Positions 57,301 to 60,706 of a DNA stretch of 64,000 nucleotides are shown in pieces (the stretch's first letter is position 1; each line of letters starts with the position of its first letter). The notes below the pieces were generated by a model, which saw nothing but the letters and a program-made list of their open reading frames with translations, was not told where the DNA came from and ran no database searches. Both the position numbers and the translations under genes were made by a program. The DNA is taken from NCBI RefSeq assembly GCF_003391135.1, contig NZ_CP031455.1, positions 8,335,501-8,399,500 on the forward strand, written 5' to 3'. This stretch comes from Streptoverticillium olivoreticuli subsp. olivoreticuli. GTDB taxonomy: Bacteria > Actinomycetota > Actinomycetes > Streptomycetales > Streptomycetaceae.

Positions 57301-59693
57301 CGGTGCACTCGCGTGAGGGCGAGGAACCGTGGACGCTGCACGCCGACGGATCCGTCACCACAGGAGCCGAGGCAGCGGTCTTCGATACGTCCGTATGGCC
57401 CCCGCGGGACGCCGAAGCCCTCGATGTGACGGGCTGCTACGAGCGGTTCGCGGATTCCGGGTTCATGTACGGCCCGGCATTCCAGGGCCTCCGGGCGGTC
57501 TGGAAGTCCGGTGACGAGATCTACGCCGAGGTCCGGCTTCCCGAGGGCGTCGACGGCGCTGCTTATGGTCTGCACCCGGCACTCTTCGACGCCGCGTTGC
57601 ACGCGTCGATGCTCGGCGGGGGAGACGGTGAGGGGGGTGTTCCGTTCTCCTGGACGGGCGTCTCGCTGCACGCGTCCGGCGCCTCGCACGTCCGCGTGCG
57701 GATCCGTACCGTCGACGGTGGGATATCGATCGCGATCGTCGACTCCGCCGGCTCGCCGGTTGCCTCGGTGGACTCGCTGGTCGTGCGTCCGATCTCTGCC
57801 GACCAGCTGCGGACCGGCGACCGGGACTCCCTCTTCAAGGTCGACTGGACCGGCGTCCGGCTCACGGACGAGTCCGTCAAGGAGCTCGCCGTACTCGGCA
57901 AGGACGCCGAGGGCGTCTTGGACGCCCTCACGCTCCAGGCCCATGCGGACCTGGACGCCCTGGCCGAGGCCGGCGTCCCCGACGCCGTACTCCTGCCGCC
58001 CACCGCCGGGCCCGTCGGAACGGTGGAGTCGGTCCACGCCGCCACCGCCCGGGCGTTGGAGCTGGTGCAGTCGTGGCTGGCCGACGAGCGGTTCGCGGAC
58101 TCGCGCCTGGTGTTCGTGACGCGTGGCGCGACGGCCGGCGGCGACCTCGCCGGCGCCGCCGTCCAGGGTCTGGTGCGTTCCGCGCAGTCGGAGAATCCGG
58201 GGCGTTTCGTCCTGGTGGATCTGGAAGGCGATGCCGATGTGACGGCGTTGCCGAAGGCGCTCGCCACGGACGAGCCTCAACTCCTGCTAAGTGACGGTCA
58301 GGTGCTCGCCGCCCGTCTCGCCCGCGTGCGGACGCAGGACGCCGCGGATGTCGCCCGGGACTCGAGCGGCACGGTCTTGATCACCGGTGGTACGGGTGGT
58401 CTGGGCCGGACTCTGGCCCGGCACCTGGTGGTCGAGCGTGGGGTGCGGAGTCTGCTGCTGGTCAGCCGTAGCGGCCTCGCGGCCGAGGGGGCCCGGGAGC
58501 TCGTCGCCGAGCTTGCCGGGCATGGCGCGGATGCTGTTGTGGAAGCCTGCGACGTGACCGACAGCGCGGCCGTGGCCGATCTCGTGTCCCGGCATCGCGT
58601 CGGCTCTGTCGTGCACACCGCCGGTGTTCTCGACGACGGCGTCATCGGCTCCCTGACCCCGGAGCGGCTCGCGGCCGTGCTGCGGCCGAAGGTGGACGCG
58701 GCCTGGAACCTCCACGAGGCGACCAGGGACATGGACCTCGACGCGTTCGTCGTCTTCTCCTCCGTCGCGGGTACTTTCGGCAGTGCGGGTCAGGCCAACT
58801 ACGCGGCGGGCAACGCCTTCCTGGACGCCCTGGCCCACCACCGCCGGACGCGAGGGCTCCCGGCCGTCTCGCTGGCATGGGGCCCCTGGTCCCAGGACGG
58901 CGGCATGACCGGCACTCTCACGGAGGCCGACCTTCAGCGGATCGCCCGCTCCGGGATGCCCGAGCTGTCGGCCGAGGAGGGTGTGGCGCTCTTCGACACC
59001 GCTCTCGGCACCGCCGAGCCGGTGGTGCTCCCCGTCCGTCTGGACCTCGCGGCCCTGCGGGCACAGGGTGAGCCCCTGCCGCTCCTGCGCGGCCTGATCC
59101 GGACGCCGGGGCGGCGAACCGCGGCGGCCGGTGCGGGAGCCGAGGCCGCGGTCGGCTTCGCGCAGCGGCTGGCGGGGCTGTCCACGGCGGAGGGACACGA
59201 GGTCGTGCTGGAGGCCGTACGCGCTCAGGTCGCGGTCGTCCTGGGCCACGACGGTGCCGCGGAGATCGCCCCGGAGCGGGCCTTCCAGGACCTCGGCTTC
59301 GACTCCCTGACCGCGGTCGAATTCCGCAACCGGCTGAGCGCCCTCACCGGGGTCCGGCTGCCGGCGACCCTGCTCTTCGACTACCCGACGCCCGTGGAGC
59401 TCGTCGAGTATCTCCACGCCCTGATCGCGCCCGGGTCGGCCTCCGGTCCGGAGGCGCTCCTGGGCGAGCTCGACAGGCTGGAGAAGGCCTTCGGCGGGCT
59501 CGATGTCACGGAGGAGGTCCACGAGCAGATCGCGGGCCGCCTGGAGGTGCTCAGGACGAAGTGGGGCGCTCTGCGGGACGCCGCCGTGGGAGCCGGCTCT
59601 GACGGGTCCCCGGACGAGGCGGACTTCGACTTCGAGTCCGCCTCCGACGAAGAGGTCTTCGACCTCCTCGACAACGAGCTCGGCCTGTCCTGA
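33303..59693 (+). CDS. Type I PKS, five modules making hydroxyl, saturated unit and triene [PKS-4]
   Basis: 8796 residues from the ATG at 33303. Order: docking coil 1-33; module 1 KS-AT-KR-ACP; module 2 KS-AT-DH-ER-KR-ACP; modules 3, 4 and 5 KS-AT-DH-KR-ACP; C-terminal docking tail (about 8710-8796) ending LLDNELG. All five ATs carry HAFH (malonyl). All DHs keep HxxxGxxxxP, YGP and the LLDAALH/LFDAALH aspartate. All KRs keep serine and tyrosine, and modules 2-5 have LDD (B type, so trans double bonds are expected where dehydrated). ACP serines are at about 1508, 3563, 5261, 6953 and 8668. The chosen start gives an N-terminus (MSNEAKLREYLKRAIADLH) that aligns with PKS-3. The layout resembles PimS1 (hydroxyl module then three DH-KR modules) with a full-reduction module inserted at position 2. 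Modules 3-5 are strikingly alike and use more G- and T-ending codons than PKS-1. It probably follows the starter protein and feeds PKS-1. Confidence 0.95.
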   Translation: MSNEAKLREYLKRAIADLHETRQQLGETEQKQREPIAIVSMACRFPGGVRSPEELWELLRDGVDAISAFPGNRGWDLDTLYDPDPAHQGTSYAREGGFLHDAGEFDSGFFGISPREALAMDPQQRLLLETAWEAVERAGIDPESLAGSRTGVFVGTGHGGYDTESARRLDEVGGHLLTGNLISIASGRISYVLGLEGPALTVDTACSSSLVALHLAAQSLRRGECELALVGGATVMSTPHMFVEFSRQRGLAPDGRCKPFAAAADGTGWSEGVGLVLVERLSDAVRNGHQVLAVLKGSAVNQDGASNGLAAPNGPSQQRVIRQALAGAGLVPADVDAVEAHGTGTALGDPIEAQALLATYGRQRPADRPVLIGSMKSNIGHTQSAAGIAGVIKMVLAMRHGELPGTLHLDEPTAHVDWSEGNARLLARPEPWPEADRVRRAAVSSFGISGTNAHVILEQAPPGETGQAPAPAARPGALPWILTARTDEALRAQAARLGRHVRAHADLEPADVAHSLVATRPLMEHRAAVVAEDREAFLGGLDALAEGRTAAGLVTGTAAEAPLAFLFTGQGSQRLGMGRELHRTHPEFAKAFDAVCAELDPHLRQPVRDVVFAEEGTAEAALLDRTACTQAALFALETALFRLVESWGMTPQFVAGHSIGELTAAHVSGVLSLQDAARLVAARGTLMQALPEGGAMVAVQATEEEIRASLAGHEEHASLAAVNGPDSTVVSGDEEAVSLIAAHWEAQGRRTKRLRVSHAFHSPRMDGMLEDFRRVAEDLEFHAPRIPVVSTVTGELATAEELRSPEYWVRQVRESVRFCAAVRTLEVQGVTTFVEIGPSGVLTPMVQDSLTTLEQPVLVSLLRTGRPEAHALAEGVATASVHGARVDWPACLGTFGAARVELPTYAFQRQWYWLDGTGSAAGGPAATEAGDAGFWEAVEREDLEGLSAVLAIDGTEADSLGSLLPTLSAWRRQRRTQAVTDSWSYRAHWTPLTAPTGFTATGNWLVALPEHAAADPWTTRLLDTLRDQGLRTELLVLPETDEQSEPITWPDGPFDGVLSLLALDERPHPRLTSVPRGLAATTALLRALETSGIRAPLWCVTRGAVAVDHRDVLTNPVQAHTWGLGRVIALEHPQLWGGLVDLPETLDTRAVSGLLGVLAAREDQVAIRPAGTFARRLARIAPGGDTGADWTTHGTILVTGGTGGLGGQVALWLADAGAQHLVLTSRRGPQAPGAQELAAELTARGVRVTVAACDTADRDALAAVLADIPADLPLTGVVHAAGVLDAGMLEALTPERFETVLRPKTTAALHLHELTRDLDLEMFVMFSSVSGSVGQAGQANYAAANAFLDALAEHRHGQGLPATSVAWGPWADLGMATDRDLADRASRDGLLLMAAAPALAALRQALAQGAANLTVADVDWTAYAPALTAVRPSPLLADLPEARRALAAADGPREDRSPLHDRIGALPAAEQERALLRVVREEAAKVLGHASPDTVDAQRAFRVLGFDSLMAVELRNRLSAATGLPLPATLLFDHPTPTAVAGYLRSEALGTAGPGAVVERTAAALDEPVAIVGMACRFPGGVNSPEALWRLLAEGGDVISGLPDDRGWDLGRLYHPDPDHQGTTYARGGGFLDDVAGFDADFFGISPREALAMDPQQRLLLETGWEVLERAGIAPESLRGSSTGVFAGTNTQDYRVVLDAAQDEVAGHALIGNSMSVVSGRVSYTFGFEGPAVTVDTACSSSLVALHMAVQSLRSGECSLALAGGVTVMATPTPFVEFSRQRGLAPDGRCKPFAAAADGTGWSEGVGLLLVERLSDARRNGHQVLAVVRGSAVNQDGASNGLSAPNGPSQQRVIRQALANAGVAASDVDAVEAHGTGTTLGDPIEAQALLATYGQDRPEDRPLRLGTVKSNLGHTQAAAGAAGVMKMVLAMRHGVLPRTLHVDEPTPHVDWTTGAVELLTEPVDWTGTDRPRRAAVSAFGISGTNAHVILEEAEQSEEAEPEAPASTPGTPAPLLVSGRSESALRAQAARLLSHLDGGSDARLVDVAYTLATRMAFTHRAVVHAESRDAAVRALTALAEDTADTALTTGAADAGKDAVLFSGQGSQRLGMGRELYARFPVFAEAFDAVCAGLDEHLDRPLRDVVWGDDAELLNRTAYAQAALFAVEVALFRLVESRGVRPDFVAGHSVGEIAAAHVAGVFSLADACALVAARGRLMQALPAGGAMAAIRATEEEVLPHLTGDVSIAAVNGPSSVVVSGAEAAVEAVREHFEGEGRKTSRLRVSHAFHSPLMEPMLAEFRAVAENLAYGVPELTVVSNVTGGPAAQDQLCTPAYWVTHVREAVRFADGIRALHAEGVTRFLELGPDGTLSAMARESLPDETVLVPALRKDRPEETTLLAALAQLHVQGAEIDWAALFAGTDARAADLPTYAFQHQRFWPTPGLTGTGDIGAAGLEEAGHPLLSAAVELSDSDGLLFTTRLSLRSHPWLADHVVMGSVLLPGTAFVELAVRAADGMGCDRIDELTLGAPLVLPEHGGVQLQMHVGSADESGGRALSVHSRPEGDGDRPWVRHATGVLATGERPAAPGHDFHAEPWPPAGAEPVDLTGLYPDLAESGLDYGPHFQGLRTAWRRGDEVFAEVALPEAAAGDASAYGLHPALLDAALHVCAFNGVDRGVIPFSWEGVSLHASGASAVRVRVVRHGGNTLSVDVADAEGEPVASIGTLDLRAVAADQLSAGTGPAGSDALFRVQWTPVRMPPAEAVESVATIGSLAGPSSVDYPDLEALLRSGQVPDTVLVPVGAGSGGTVESVHAMTAQVLESVQSWLADERFTDSRLVFVTCGAVSAGGGETVRDLAGAAVWGLVRSAQSENPGRFVLVDTEDGDIEAVLPVLPGLSATGDDGFVVREGTVRVGRLASLASGAGLLPPAAAPWRLDTGAKGSLDDLLLAPCPEVLEPLGPGQVRIDVRAAGVNFRDVLNALGMYPGEAGLLGAEGAGVVTATGPGVSGLRPGDRVMGKVLGGFGPVAVCDERLLVRIPEDWSFARAASVPVVFLTALYALKDLADLKPGEKILVHAGAGGVGMAAIQLARHLGAEVFATASEGKWDTLRGLGVADDHIASSRTTDFEQRFLEVTGGRGVDVVLNALAGEFVDASMRLTVPGGRFLEMGKTDIRDPELAAGVRYRAFDLAEASLERNQEMLCELLELFAAGALRTLPVATWDVRRADEAFRYMSRARHIGKIVLTMPRAWDPDGTVLITGGTGGLGRELARHLVAERGVKHLLLASRSGVDAPGAAELRAELAEHGAEVTVVACDVADRDAVAGLVAGVPSGHPLTAVIHTAGVLDDGIVTSLTAERLSGVLRPKVDAAWYLHEATEGLDLAAFVLFSSVSGVMGTPGQGNYAAGNVFLDALAHHRHAQGLAATSLAWGPWAQSGGMTGTLSDVDLQRIARSGMPELAPAEGVALFDAALGTDEALVLPVRLDLAVLRERGDVPPLMRGLVRTRARRSAVAGSAAVAGLVGRLSGLGAVERREVLLDLVRAQIAGVLGHASPETVDSTRAFQDLGFDSLTAVELRNRLNKATGLRLSATAVFDYPTADAIVGFLLDEMFGAEAETGVVVPAGVSAVVADDPVVIVGMSCRYPGGVESPEDLWRLVSEGVDAVSDFPAERGWDVESLYNPDPEVLGTSYTRTGGFLHEAGDFDPAFFGMSPREALATDSQQRLLLETTWEAIERAGIDPTTLRGSRTGVFAGVIYADYSDLLVGDQFEGYRGNGSAASIASGRVSYTFGFEGPAVTVDTACSSSLVALHWAAQSLRSGECSLALAGGVTVMSTPTPFVEFSRQRGLSADGRCKAFSDSADGVGWGEGVGMLVLERLSDARRNGHKVLAVVRGSAVNQDGASNGLTAPNGPSQQRVIRQALASGGLSAADVDAVEAHGTGTTLGDPIEAQALLATYGQDRSEDRPLLLGSVKSNIGHAQAAAGVAGVIKMVMAMRHGVLPKTLHIDARSTHVDWSAGAVELLTEPVEWPTSERRRAGVSSFGISGTNAHVILEQPESEPAAIEARAVSGGLVPALVSGRSESALRDQAARLLSHLNRESDSRLVDVAYSLATGRAEFQHRAVVLAADRDGLLRSLSALAEGRGDADVVAEGVARSGRSAFLFSGQGSQRLGMGRGLYARFTVFAEAFDAVCAGLDEHLDRPLRDVVWGDDAELLNRTVFAQAALFAVEVALFRLVESWGVRPDFVAGHSIGEVAAAHVAGVFSLADACVLVAARGRLMQALPAGGAMVAVQATEEEVLPYLAGDVSIAAVNGPSSVVVSGAEAAVEAVRERFEGEGRKTSRLRVSHAFHSPLMEPMLDGFREVVAGLSFGVPSVPVVSNLTGRLAEPGQLCSADYWVAHVREAVRFADGIRALQAEGVTRFLELGPDGTLSAMAGESLPDETVLVPALRKDRPEERTVLAALAQLHVQGVRVDWEALFAGTEPRRVDLPTYAFQRERFWPSGGVARSGDVGFAGLGSAGHPLLGAAVELAGSGGLLFTGRLSSVSHAWLADHVVRGAVLVPGTALVELVLRAADEVGCDVLEELTLAAPLVLPGSGAGVQVQVWVGEPDDSGRRSVAVHSREGEEPWILHASGALGNGAEAAVFDTSVWPPAGAAYLDVTGCYEQFVDAGFAYGPVFQGLQAAWRLGEDVYAEVGLPEGVDGAGYGLHPALFDAALHAAMLGGGGEGVPFSWGGVSLHASGASQVRVRIRALDSGMSIAVVDSAGAPVASVESLVVRPISAGDVRTGDRDSFFALDWIPVSPTGESVELAGPFRTYADLESVTGADVPGTVLIEPAVEAVGTVESVHAVTARVLESVQSWLGDERFVDSRLVFVTRGAVDGTDLAGAAVWGLVRSAQSESPGRFVLADLESDADAAVLSQALASDEPQLLVREGQVLAARLVRAQSRNTADVAWDVSGRVLVTGGTGGLGRVLARHLVVERGVRSLLLVSRSGPAAEGAEELVAELAEHGADVIVEACDVADREAVAELVSRHPVSAVVHTAGVLDDGVIGSLTAERLSAVLRPKVDAAWNLHEATKDQELDAFVVFSSVAGTFGSAGQANYAAGNAFLDALARHRRAQGLPAVSLAWGPWSQDSGMTGTLTEADLQRIARSGVPPLTVEEGLALFDTALGTDEPVLFPVHLDLTALRAQGEPLPLLRSLIRTRNRRTAVGGSATAAGLVRRLAGLSGNERRAALLDLVRDRVAAVLDHARPDTIDPTRAFQDLGFDSLTAIELRNGLGKATGLRLSATVVFDYPTADALAGHLLDELFDADEAEQIPVAALPSLTDDPVVIVGMSCRFPGGVTSPEDLWQLVSDGVDAVSGFPVDRGWEIADTYDPDREGAIATRSGGFLHDAGEFDPGFFGMSPREALTTDAQQRLLLETTWEAIERAGIDPTTLRGSRTGVFAGVMYHDYSQLLTGREFEGYQGSGSAGSVASGRVSYTFGFEGPAVTVDTACSSSLVALHLAAQSLRSGESSLALVGGVTVMATPLTFVEFSRQGGLSPDGRCKAFSDSADGVGWSEGAGMLVLERLSDARRNGHKVLAVVRGSAVNQDGASNGLTAPNGPSQQRVIRQALASGGLSAADVDVVEAHGTGTTLGDPIEAQALLATYGRHRPEDRPLLLGSIKSNIGHTQAASGVAGVIKMVMAMHRGELPRTLHVDAPSSHVDWSAGAVELLTERTIWPEGDGPRRAGVSSFGISGTNAHVILEQPESEPAAIEARAVPGGLVPALVSGRSESALRDQAAQLLSHLNTEPGLRATDVAYSLATSRSVFQHRAVVLAADRDELLRSLSALAEGRGDADVVAEGVARSGRSAFLFSGQGSQRLGMGRGLYARFPVFAGAFDAVCAGLDEHLDRPLRDVVWGDDAELLNRTAYAQAALFAVEVALFRLVESWGVRPDQLLGHSVGEIAAAHVAGVFSLADACALVAARGRLMQALPAGGAMAAIRATEEEVLPYLAGDVSIAAVNGPSSVVVSGAEAAVEAIREHFEGEGRKTSRLRVSHAFHSPLMEPMLDGFREVVAGLSFGVPSIPIVSNVTGEPAVAEQLRSAEYWVRHVREAVRFADGVRTLREQGVTAFLELGPDGALSALAVESAGDEAVLAPVLRKGRAEESALLAAVARLHVHGVPVDWAAVFAGSGARRVDLPTYAFQRERFWPVGSVGRSGDVRFAGLGSAEHPLLGAAVELAGSGGLLFTGRLSMSSHAWLADHVVLGSVLVPGTALVELVLRAADEVGCDVLEELTLAAPLVLPGSGAGVQVQVWVGEPDDSGRRSVAVHSREGEEPWTLHASGAVTPGAETAVFDTSVWPPKGAASLDVTGCYEQFADAGFAYGPVFQGLRAAWRSGEDVYAEVRLPEGVDGAGYGLHPALFDAALHAAMLGGGGEGVPFLWGGVSLHASGASQVRVRIRALDSGISVAMVDSAGAPVASVESLVVRPISAGDLRTGDRDSLFTLDWIPVSPTGESVELAGPFRTYAELESLAEGDIPEAVLVAPPTGAADTVESVHVAAAWALELVQSWLDDERFVDSRLVFVTRGAVDGTDLAGAAVWGLVRSAQSESPGRFVLVDLDDTAGAVPSQVLAVDEPQLLVREGQAFAARLARVQTQDAADVAWDVSGRVLVTGGTGGLGRILARHLVVERGVRSLLLVSRSGPAAEGVEELVAELAERGADVVVEACDVADREVVAELVSRHPVSAVVHTAGVLDDGVIGSLTAERLSAVLRPKVDAAWNLHEATRDMDLDAFVVFSSVAGTFGSAGQANYAAGNAFLDALAHHRRTQGLPAVSLGWGPWSQDSGMTGTLTEADLQRIARSGMPPLTAEQGLTLFDAALRGADPAVLPVRLDLAALRAQGEPSPLLRGLIRTRTRRAGSTTAASGIAQRLTGLSTADRHEVLLDVVRGQIAVVLGHVGAAEIDPTRAFQDLGFDSLTAVELRNRLGAVTELRLPATAVFDYPTADALVGFLLDEMFGAEAETGVVVPVGVSAVVADDPVVIVGMSCRYPGGVASPEDLWRLVSEGVDAVSDFPAERGWDVESLYNPDPEHTGTSYTRAGGFLTEAAEFDPAFFGMSPREALSTDSQQRLLLETTWEALERAGIDPVSLRGSQTGVFAGVMYNDYSQLLSGPEFEGYQGSGSAGSVASGRVSYTFGFEGPAVTVDTACSSSLVALHWAAQSLRSGECSLALAGGVTVMSTPAVFVEFSRQRGLSADGRCKAFSDSADGVGWGEGVGMLVLERLSDARRNGHRVLATVRGSAVNQDGASNGLTAPNGPSQQRVIRQALASAGLSAADVDAVEAHGTGTTLGDPIEAQALLATYGQDRPEERPLLLGSVKSNIGHAQAAAGVAGVIKMVMAMRHGELPRTLHVDAPSSHVDWSAGAVELLTERTVWPEGDGPRRAGVSSFGISGTNAHVILEQPEPAEAVEPADAKDGPLPLVVSGKSTAGLRAQAARLLSHLNTEPGLRVTDVAYSLVSGRSSFAHRAVVWGADRDTVMRALSALVVGEADPGVTEGSVSEGKSAFLFSGQGSQRLGMGRELYARFPVFAGAFDAVCAGLDEHLDRPLRDVVWGDDAELLNRTAYAQAALFAVEVALFRLVESWGVRPDFVAGHSVGEIAAAHVAGVFSLPDACALVAARGRLMQALPAGGAMAAIRATEDEVLPHLTDGVSIAAVNGPSSVVVSGVEASVDAIRARFEGEGRKTSRLRVSHAFHSPLMEPMLEEFRAVVAGLSFGVPAVPVVSNLTGRLAESGQLASADYWVRHVREAVRFADGVRALGAEGVMRFLELGPDGVLSAMAQESLPEGTAVLVPALRRDRDEETAVLGSLAQLYVQGVRVDWPVLFAGAGARQVDLPTYAFQHDRFWPSGGAVRAGDVGFAGLGSAEHPLLGAAVELAGSGGLLFTGRLSMSSHAWLVDHVVRGAVLVPGTALVELVLRAADEVGCDVLEELTLAAPLVLPGSGAGVQVQVWVGEPDDSGRRSVAVHSREGEEPWTLHADGSVTTGAEAAVFDTSVWPPRDAEALDVTGCYERFADSGFMYGPAFQGLRAVWKSGDEIYAEVRLPEGVDGAAYGLHPALFDAALHASMLGGGDGEGGVPFSWTGVSLHASGASHVRVRIRTVDGGISIAIVDSAGSPVASVDSLVVRPISADQLRTGDRDSLFKVDWTGVRLTDESVKELAVLGKDAEGVLDALTLQAHADLDALAEAGVPDAVLLPPTAGPVGTVESVHAATARALELVQSWLADERFADSRLVFVTRGATAGGDLAGAAVQGLVRSAQSENPGRFVLVDLEGDADVTALPKALATDEPQLLLSDGQVLAARLARVRTQDAADVARDSSGTVLITGGTGGLGRTLARHLVVERGVRSLLLVSRSGLAAEGARELVAELAGHGADAVVEACDVTDSAAVADLVSRHRVGSVVHTAGVLDDGVIGSLTPERLAAVLRPKVDAAWNLHEATRDMDLDAFVVFSSVAGTFGSAGQANYAAGNAFLDALAHHRRTRGLPAVSLAWGPWSQDGGMTGTLTEADLQRIARSGMPELSAEEGVALFDTALGTAEPVVLPVRLDLAALRAQGEPLPLLRGLIRTPGRRTAAAGAGAEAAVGFAQRLAGLSTAEGHEVVLEAVRAQVAVVLGHDGAAEIAPERAFQDLGFDSLTAVEFRNRLSALTGVRLPATLLFDYPTPVELVEYLHALIAPGSASGPEALLGELDRLEKAFGGLDVTEEVHEQIAGRLEVLRTKWGALRDAAVGAGSDGSPDEADFDFESASDEEVFDLLDNELGLS
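33402..37940 (+). other. PKS-4 module 1: KS-AT(malonyl)-KR-ACP
   Basis: KS cysteine codon is 33918-33920. The AT has GHSIGE and HAFH. The KR (about 36885-37450) has GVLDAGM, an LDA variant of the B-type LDD motif, with an intact tyrosine in GQANYAAAN and no A-type tryptophan. ACP serine codon is 37824-37826. It should supply the first hydroxyl of the chain, which in small polyene macrolides becomes the lactone oxygen (inference). Confidence 0.88.
37998..44105 (+). other. PKS-4 module 2: KS-AT(malonyl)-DH-ER-KR-ACP
   Basis: KS cysteine codon is 38517-38519; the AT is malonyl type (HAFH). DH (about 40670-41490) has HVVMGSVLLP, DYGPHF and LLDAALH. ER (about 42090-43040) has GVNFRDVLNALGMYPG and the HAGAGGVGMAA loop. 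KR is B type with LDD. ACP serine codon is 43989-43991. It fully reduces its unit. The ER-KR segment is close to that of PKS-3. Confidence 0.9.
44172..49205 (+). other. PKS-4 module 3: KS-AT(malonyl)-DH-KR-ACP
   Basis: The KS has GMSPREALATDSQQ in place of the usual ISPREALAMDPQQ and the FAGVIYADY stretch, features I associate with KSs of polyene-forming modules. AT has GHSIGE and HAFH. DH has HVVRGAVLVP, AYGPVF and LFDAALH. KR has LDD and tyrosine in GQANYAAGN. ACP serine codon is 49083-49085. It makes the first of three conjugated double bonds. Confidence 0.9.
46800..47640 (+). repeat. DH repeat, copy 1 (module 3)
   Basis: The DH-coding DNA of modules 3, 4 and 5 is nearly identical over several hundred bases (copies at about 46800-47640, 51890-52730 and 56980-57800), with long shared runs including third codon positions. 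Confidence 0.8.
49260..54270 (+). other. PKS-4 module 4: KS-AT(malonyl)-DH-KR-ACP
   Basis: The KS has GMSPREALTTDAQQ and GVFAGVMYHDY. The AT has GHSVGE and HAFH; just before GHSVGE it reads DQLL where sister ATs read DFVA. DH has HVVLGSVLVP, AYGPVF and LFDAALH. KR has LDD and an intact tyrosine. ACP serine codon is 54159-54161. It makes the second double bond. Confidence 0.9.
51890..52730 (+). repeat. DH repeat, copy 2 (module 4)
   Basis: Partner of the module 3 DH copy. Module 3 and module 4 stay close to the end of the DH; module 5 diverges in its second half. Confidence 0.8.
54345..59420 (+). other. PKS-4 module 5: KS-AT(malonyl)-DH-KR-ACP
   Basis: The KS has GMSPREALSTDSQQ; its 5' part and the preceding linker are nearly the same as in module 3. 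AT has GHSVGE and HAFH. DH has HVVRGAVLVP, MYGPAF and LFDAALH. KR has LDD and an intact tyrosine. ACP serine codon is 59304-59306. It makes the third double bond, and the docking tail follows. Confidence 0.9.
56980..57800 (+). repeat. DH repeat, copy 3 (module 5)
   Basis: Nearly identical to copies 1 and 2 up to about 57345, then clearly more diverged and more C-ending in codon use, which suggests a recombination boundary. Confidence 0.7.
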
Positions 59694-59696
59694 CAC

Positions 59697-59742
59697 GACG
59701 AAGCGGCCCGTACCGGGAACTCCCGGTACGGGCCGCTTCGTC
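59697..59742. terminator. Bidirectional terminator between convergent genes
   Basis: A perfect 22-bp inverted repeat (59697-59718 and 59721-59742) has only two bases between its arms. It starts 4 bases after the PKS-4 stop and ends 63 bases before the end of the minus-strand permease gene. The symmetric structure can end transcription from both sides. Confidence 0.88.
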
Positions 59743-59805
59743 ATGGGCCGCTGTCGTACTGTGGACCGTCGGCGGAGCCGAAAGAGCCGGAGGAAGCCGG
59801 CCGGC

Positions 59806-60663
59806 TCAGAGCGGACGGCGGAAGCCCACCGCCGCGAGTACGCCGCCCACGACGGCGATACCGACGCTGATGAGCAACGCGGGCACCACGGCCCCGGCGC
59901 CGGGCAGGTCGAGCGCGAGGGCGCGCGTCGTGTCGATCGCGTACGTCAGGGGGTTGGCCTTGGCGACCGCGCCCAGCCACGTGGGCAGGTCGTCGACCGG
60001 CATGTAGGCGCTTGAAGCGAACAGCAGCGGGAAGATCGCGATGACCGCGAGGTTCTGCATGGGCTCCGCCCGCCGCAGCCACGCGGCGGCCGCGATGAAC
60101 GCCCACCCCAGGGTCCAGGTGATGAAGAGCACCAGCCCGGCCGAGGCGAGGAGCTTGCCCACGCCGCCCTTGGGGGAGTAGCCGAGAACGGTGACGGCCA
60201 GCACGATGACGATCGCGATCTGCACCGCGGCGCGGACCAGGTTCGACAGGCTGCGGGCGATCAGCAGCGAACTGGGGTGGATGGGAAGGGAGCGCAGCCG
60301 GGCGACCATGCCGTTCTTGAGGTCGTCCACCACCCCGATCCCGGACTGGATCGCGGAGTGCACCGCGTTGTCCACCAGGACCGCCGGCATCACGAAGTCG
60401 AGATAGCTGATCCCCTTGGGGAAGTGCGGCGGCATGCCCATCCCGCTGAACACCTGGGTCAGCATGAACAGCAGGATCACGGGCTGGGCCAGGCCGAAGA
60501 CGATCACGCCGGGGTCGGTCACCAGCGCCCTCAGCGACCGGCCGGTGAGTATCCGGACCTGGGTGAGGAACGAACTGCCGTCCCACGCAATCGCCGGCCC
60601 CGGTGTGTCTTCCGGGGCCGGCGGCGCTGAGTCGGGTTTTCCGAGGATCTGTTGTGTGGTCAT
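59806..60663 (-). CDS. ABC-2 type transporter permease, DrrB-like
   Basis: About 285 residues with six likely membrane segments, for example PGVIVFGLAQPVILLFMLTQ, AAVQIAIVIVLAVTVLGY, LLASAGLVLFITWTLGWAFI, LAVIAIFPLLFASSAYM and a last one near the C-terminus. The amphipathic stretch VVDDLKNGMVARLRSLPIHP is typical of DrrB-family permeases. It should form the membrane part of an exporter with the ATPase encoded 43 bases upstream, probably exporting the polyketide for self-protection (inference). The ATG at 60663 is preferred because GGAG lies just upstream. A GTG at 60699 in the same frame lacks a ribosome site. Confidence 0.9.
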   Translation of the reverse strand: MTTQQILGKPDSAPPAPEDTPGPAIAWDGSSFLTQVRILTGRSLRALVTDPGVIVFGLAQPVILLFMLTQVFSGMGMPPHFPKGISYLDFVMPAVLVDNAVHSAIQSGIGVVDDLKNGMVARLRSLPIHPSSLLIARSLSNLVRAAVQIAIVIVLAVTVLGYSPKGGVGKLLASAGLVLFITWTLGWAFIAAAAWLRRAEPMQNLAVIAIFPLLFASSAYMPVDDLPTWLGAVAKANPLTYAIDTTRALALDLPGAGAVVPALLISVGIAVVGGVLAAVGFRRPL

Positions 60664-60706
60664 GGAGTCTCCACGATCTGTGCGTTGAGCGATGTACACG
60701 AGCGAG

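Noticed and set aside
60664..60699. GTG start for the permease twelve codons upstream
   Set aside because: No ribosome site there, while GGAG precedes the ATG at 60663.
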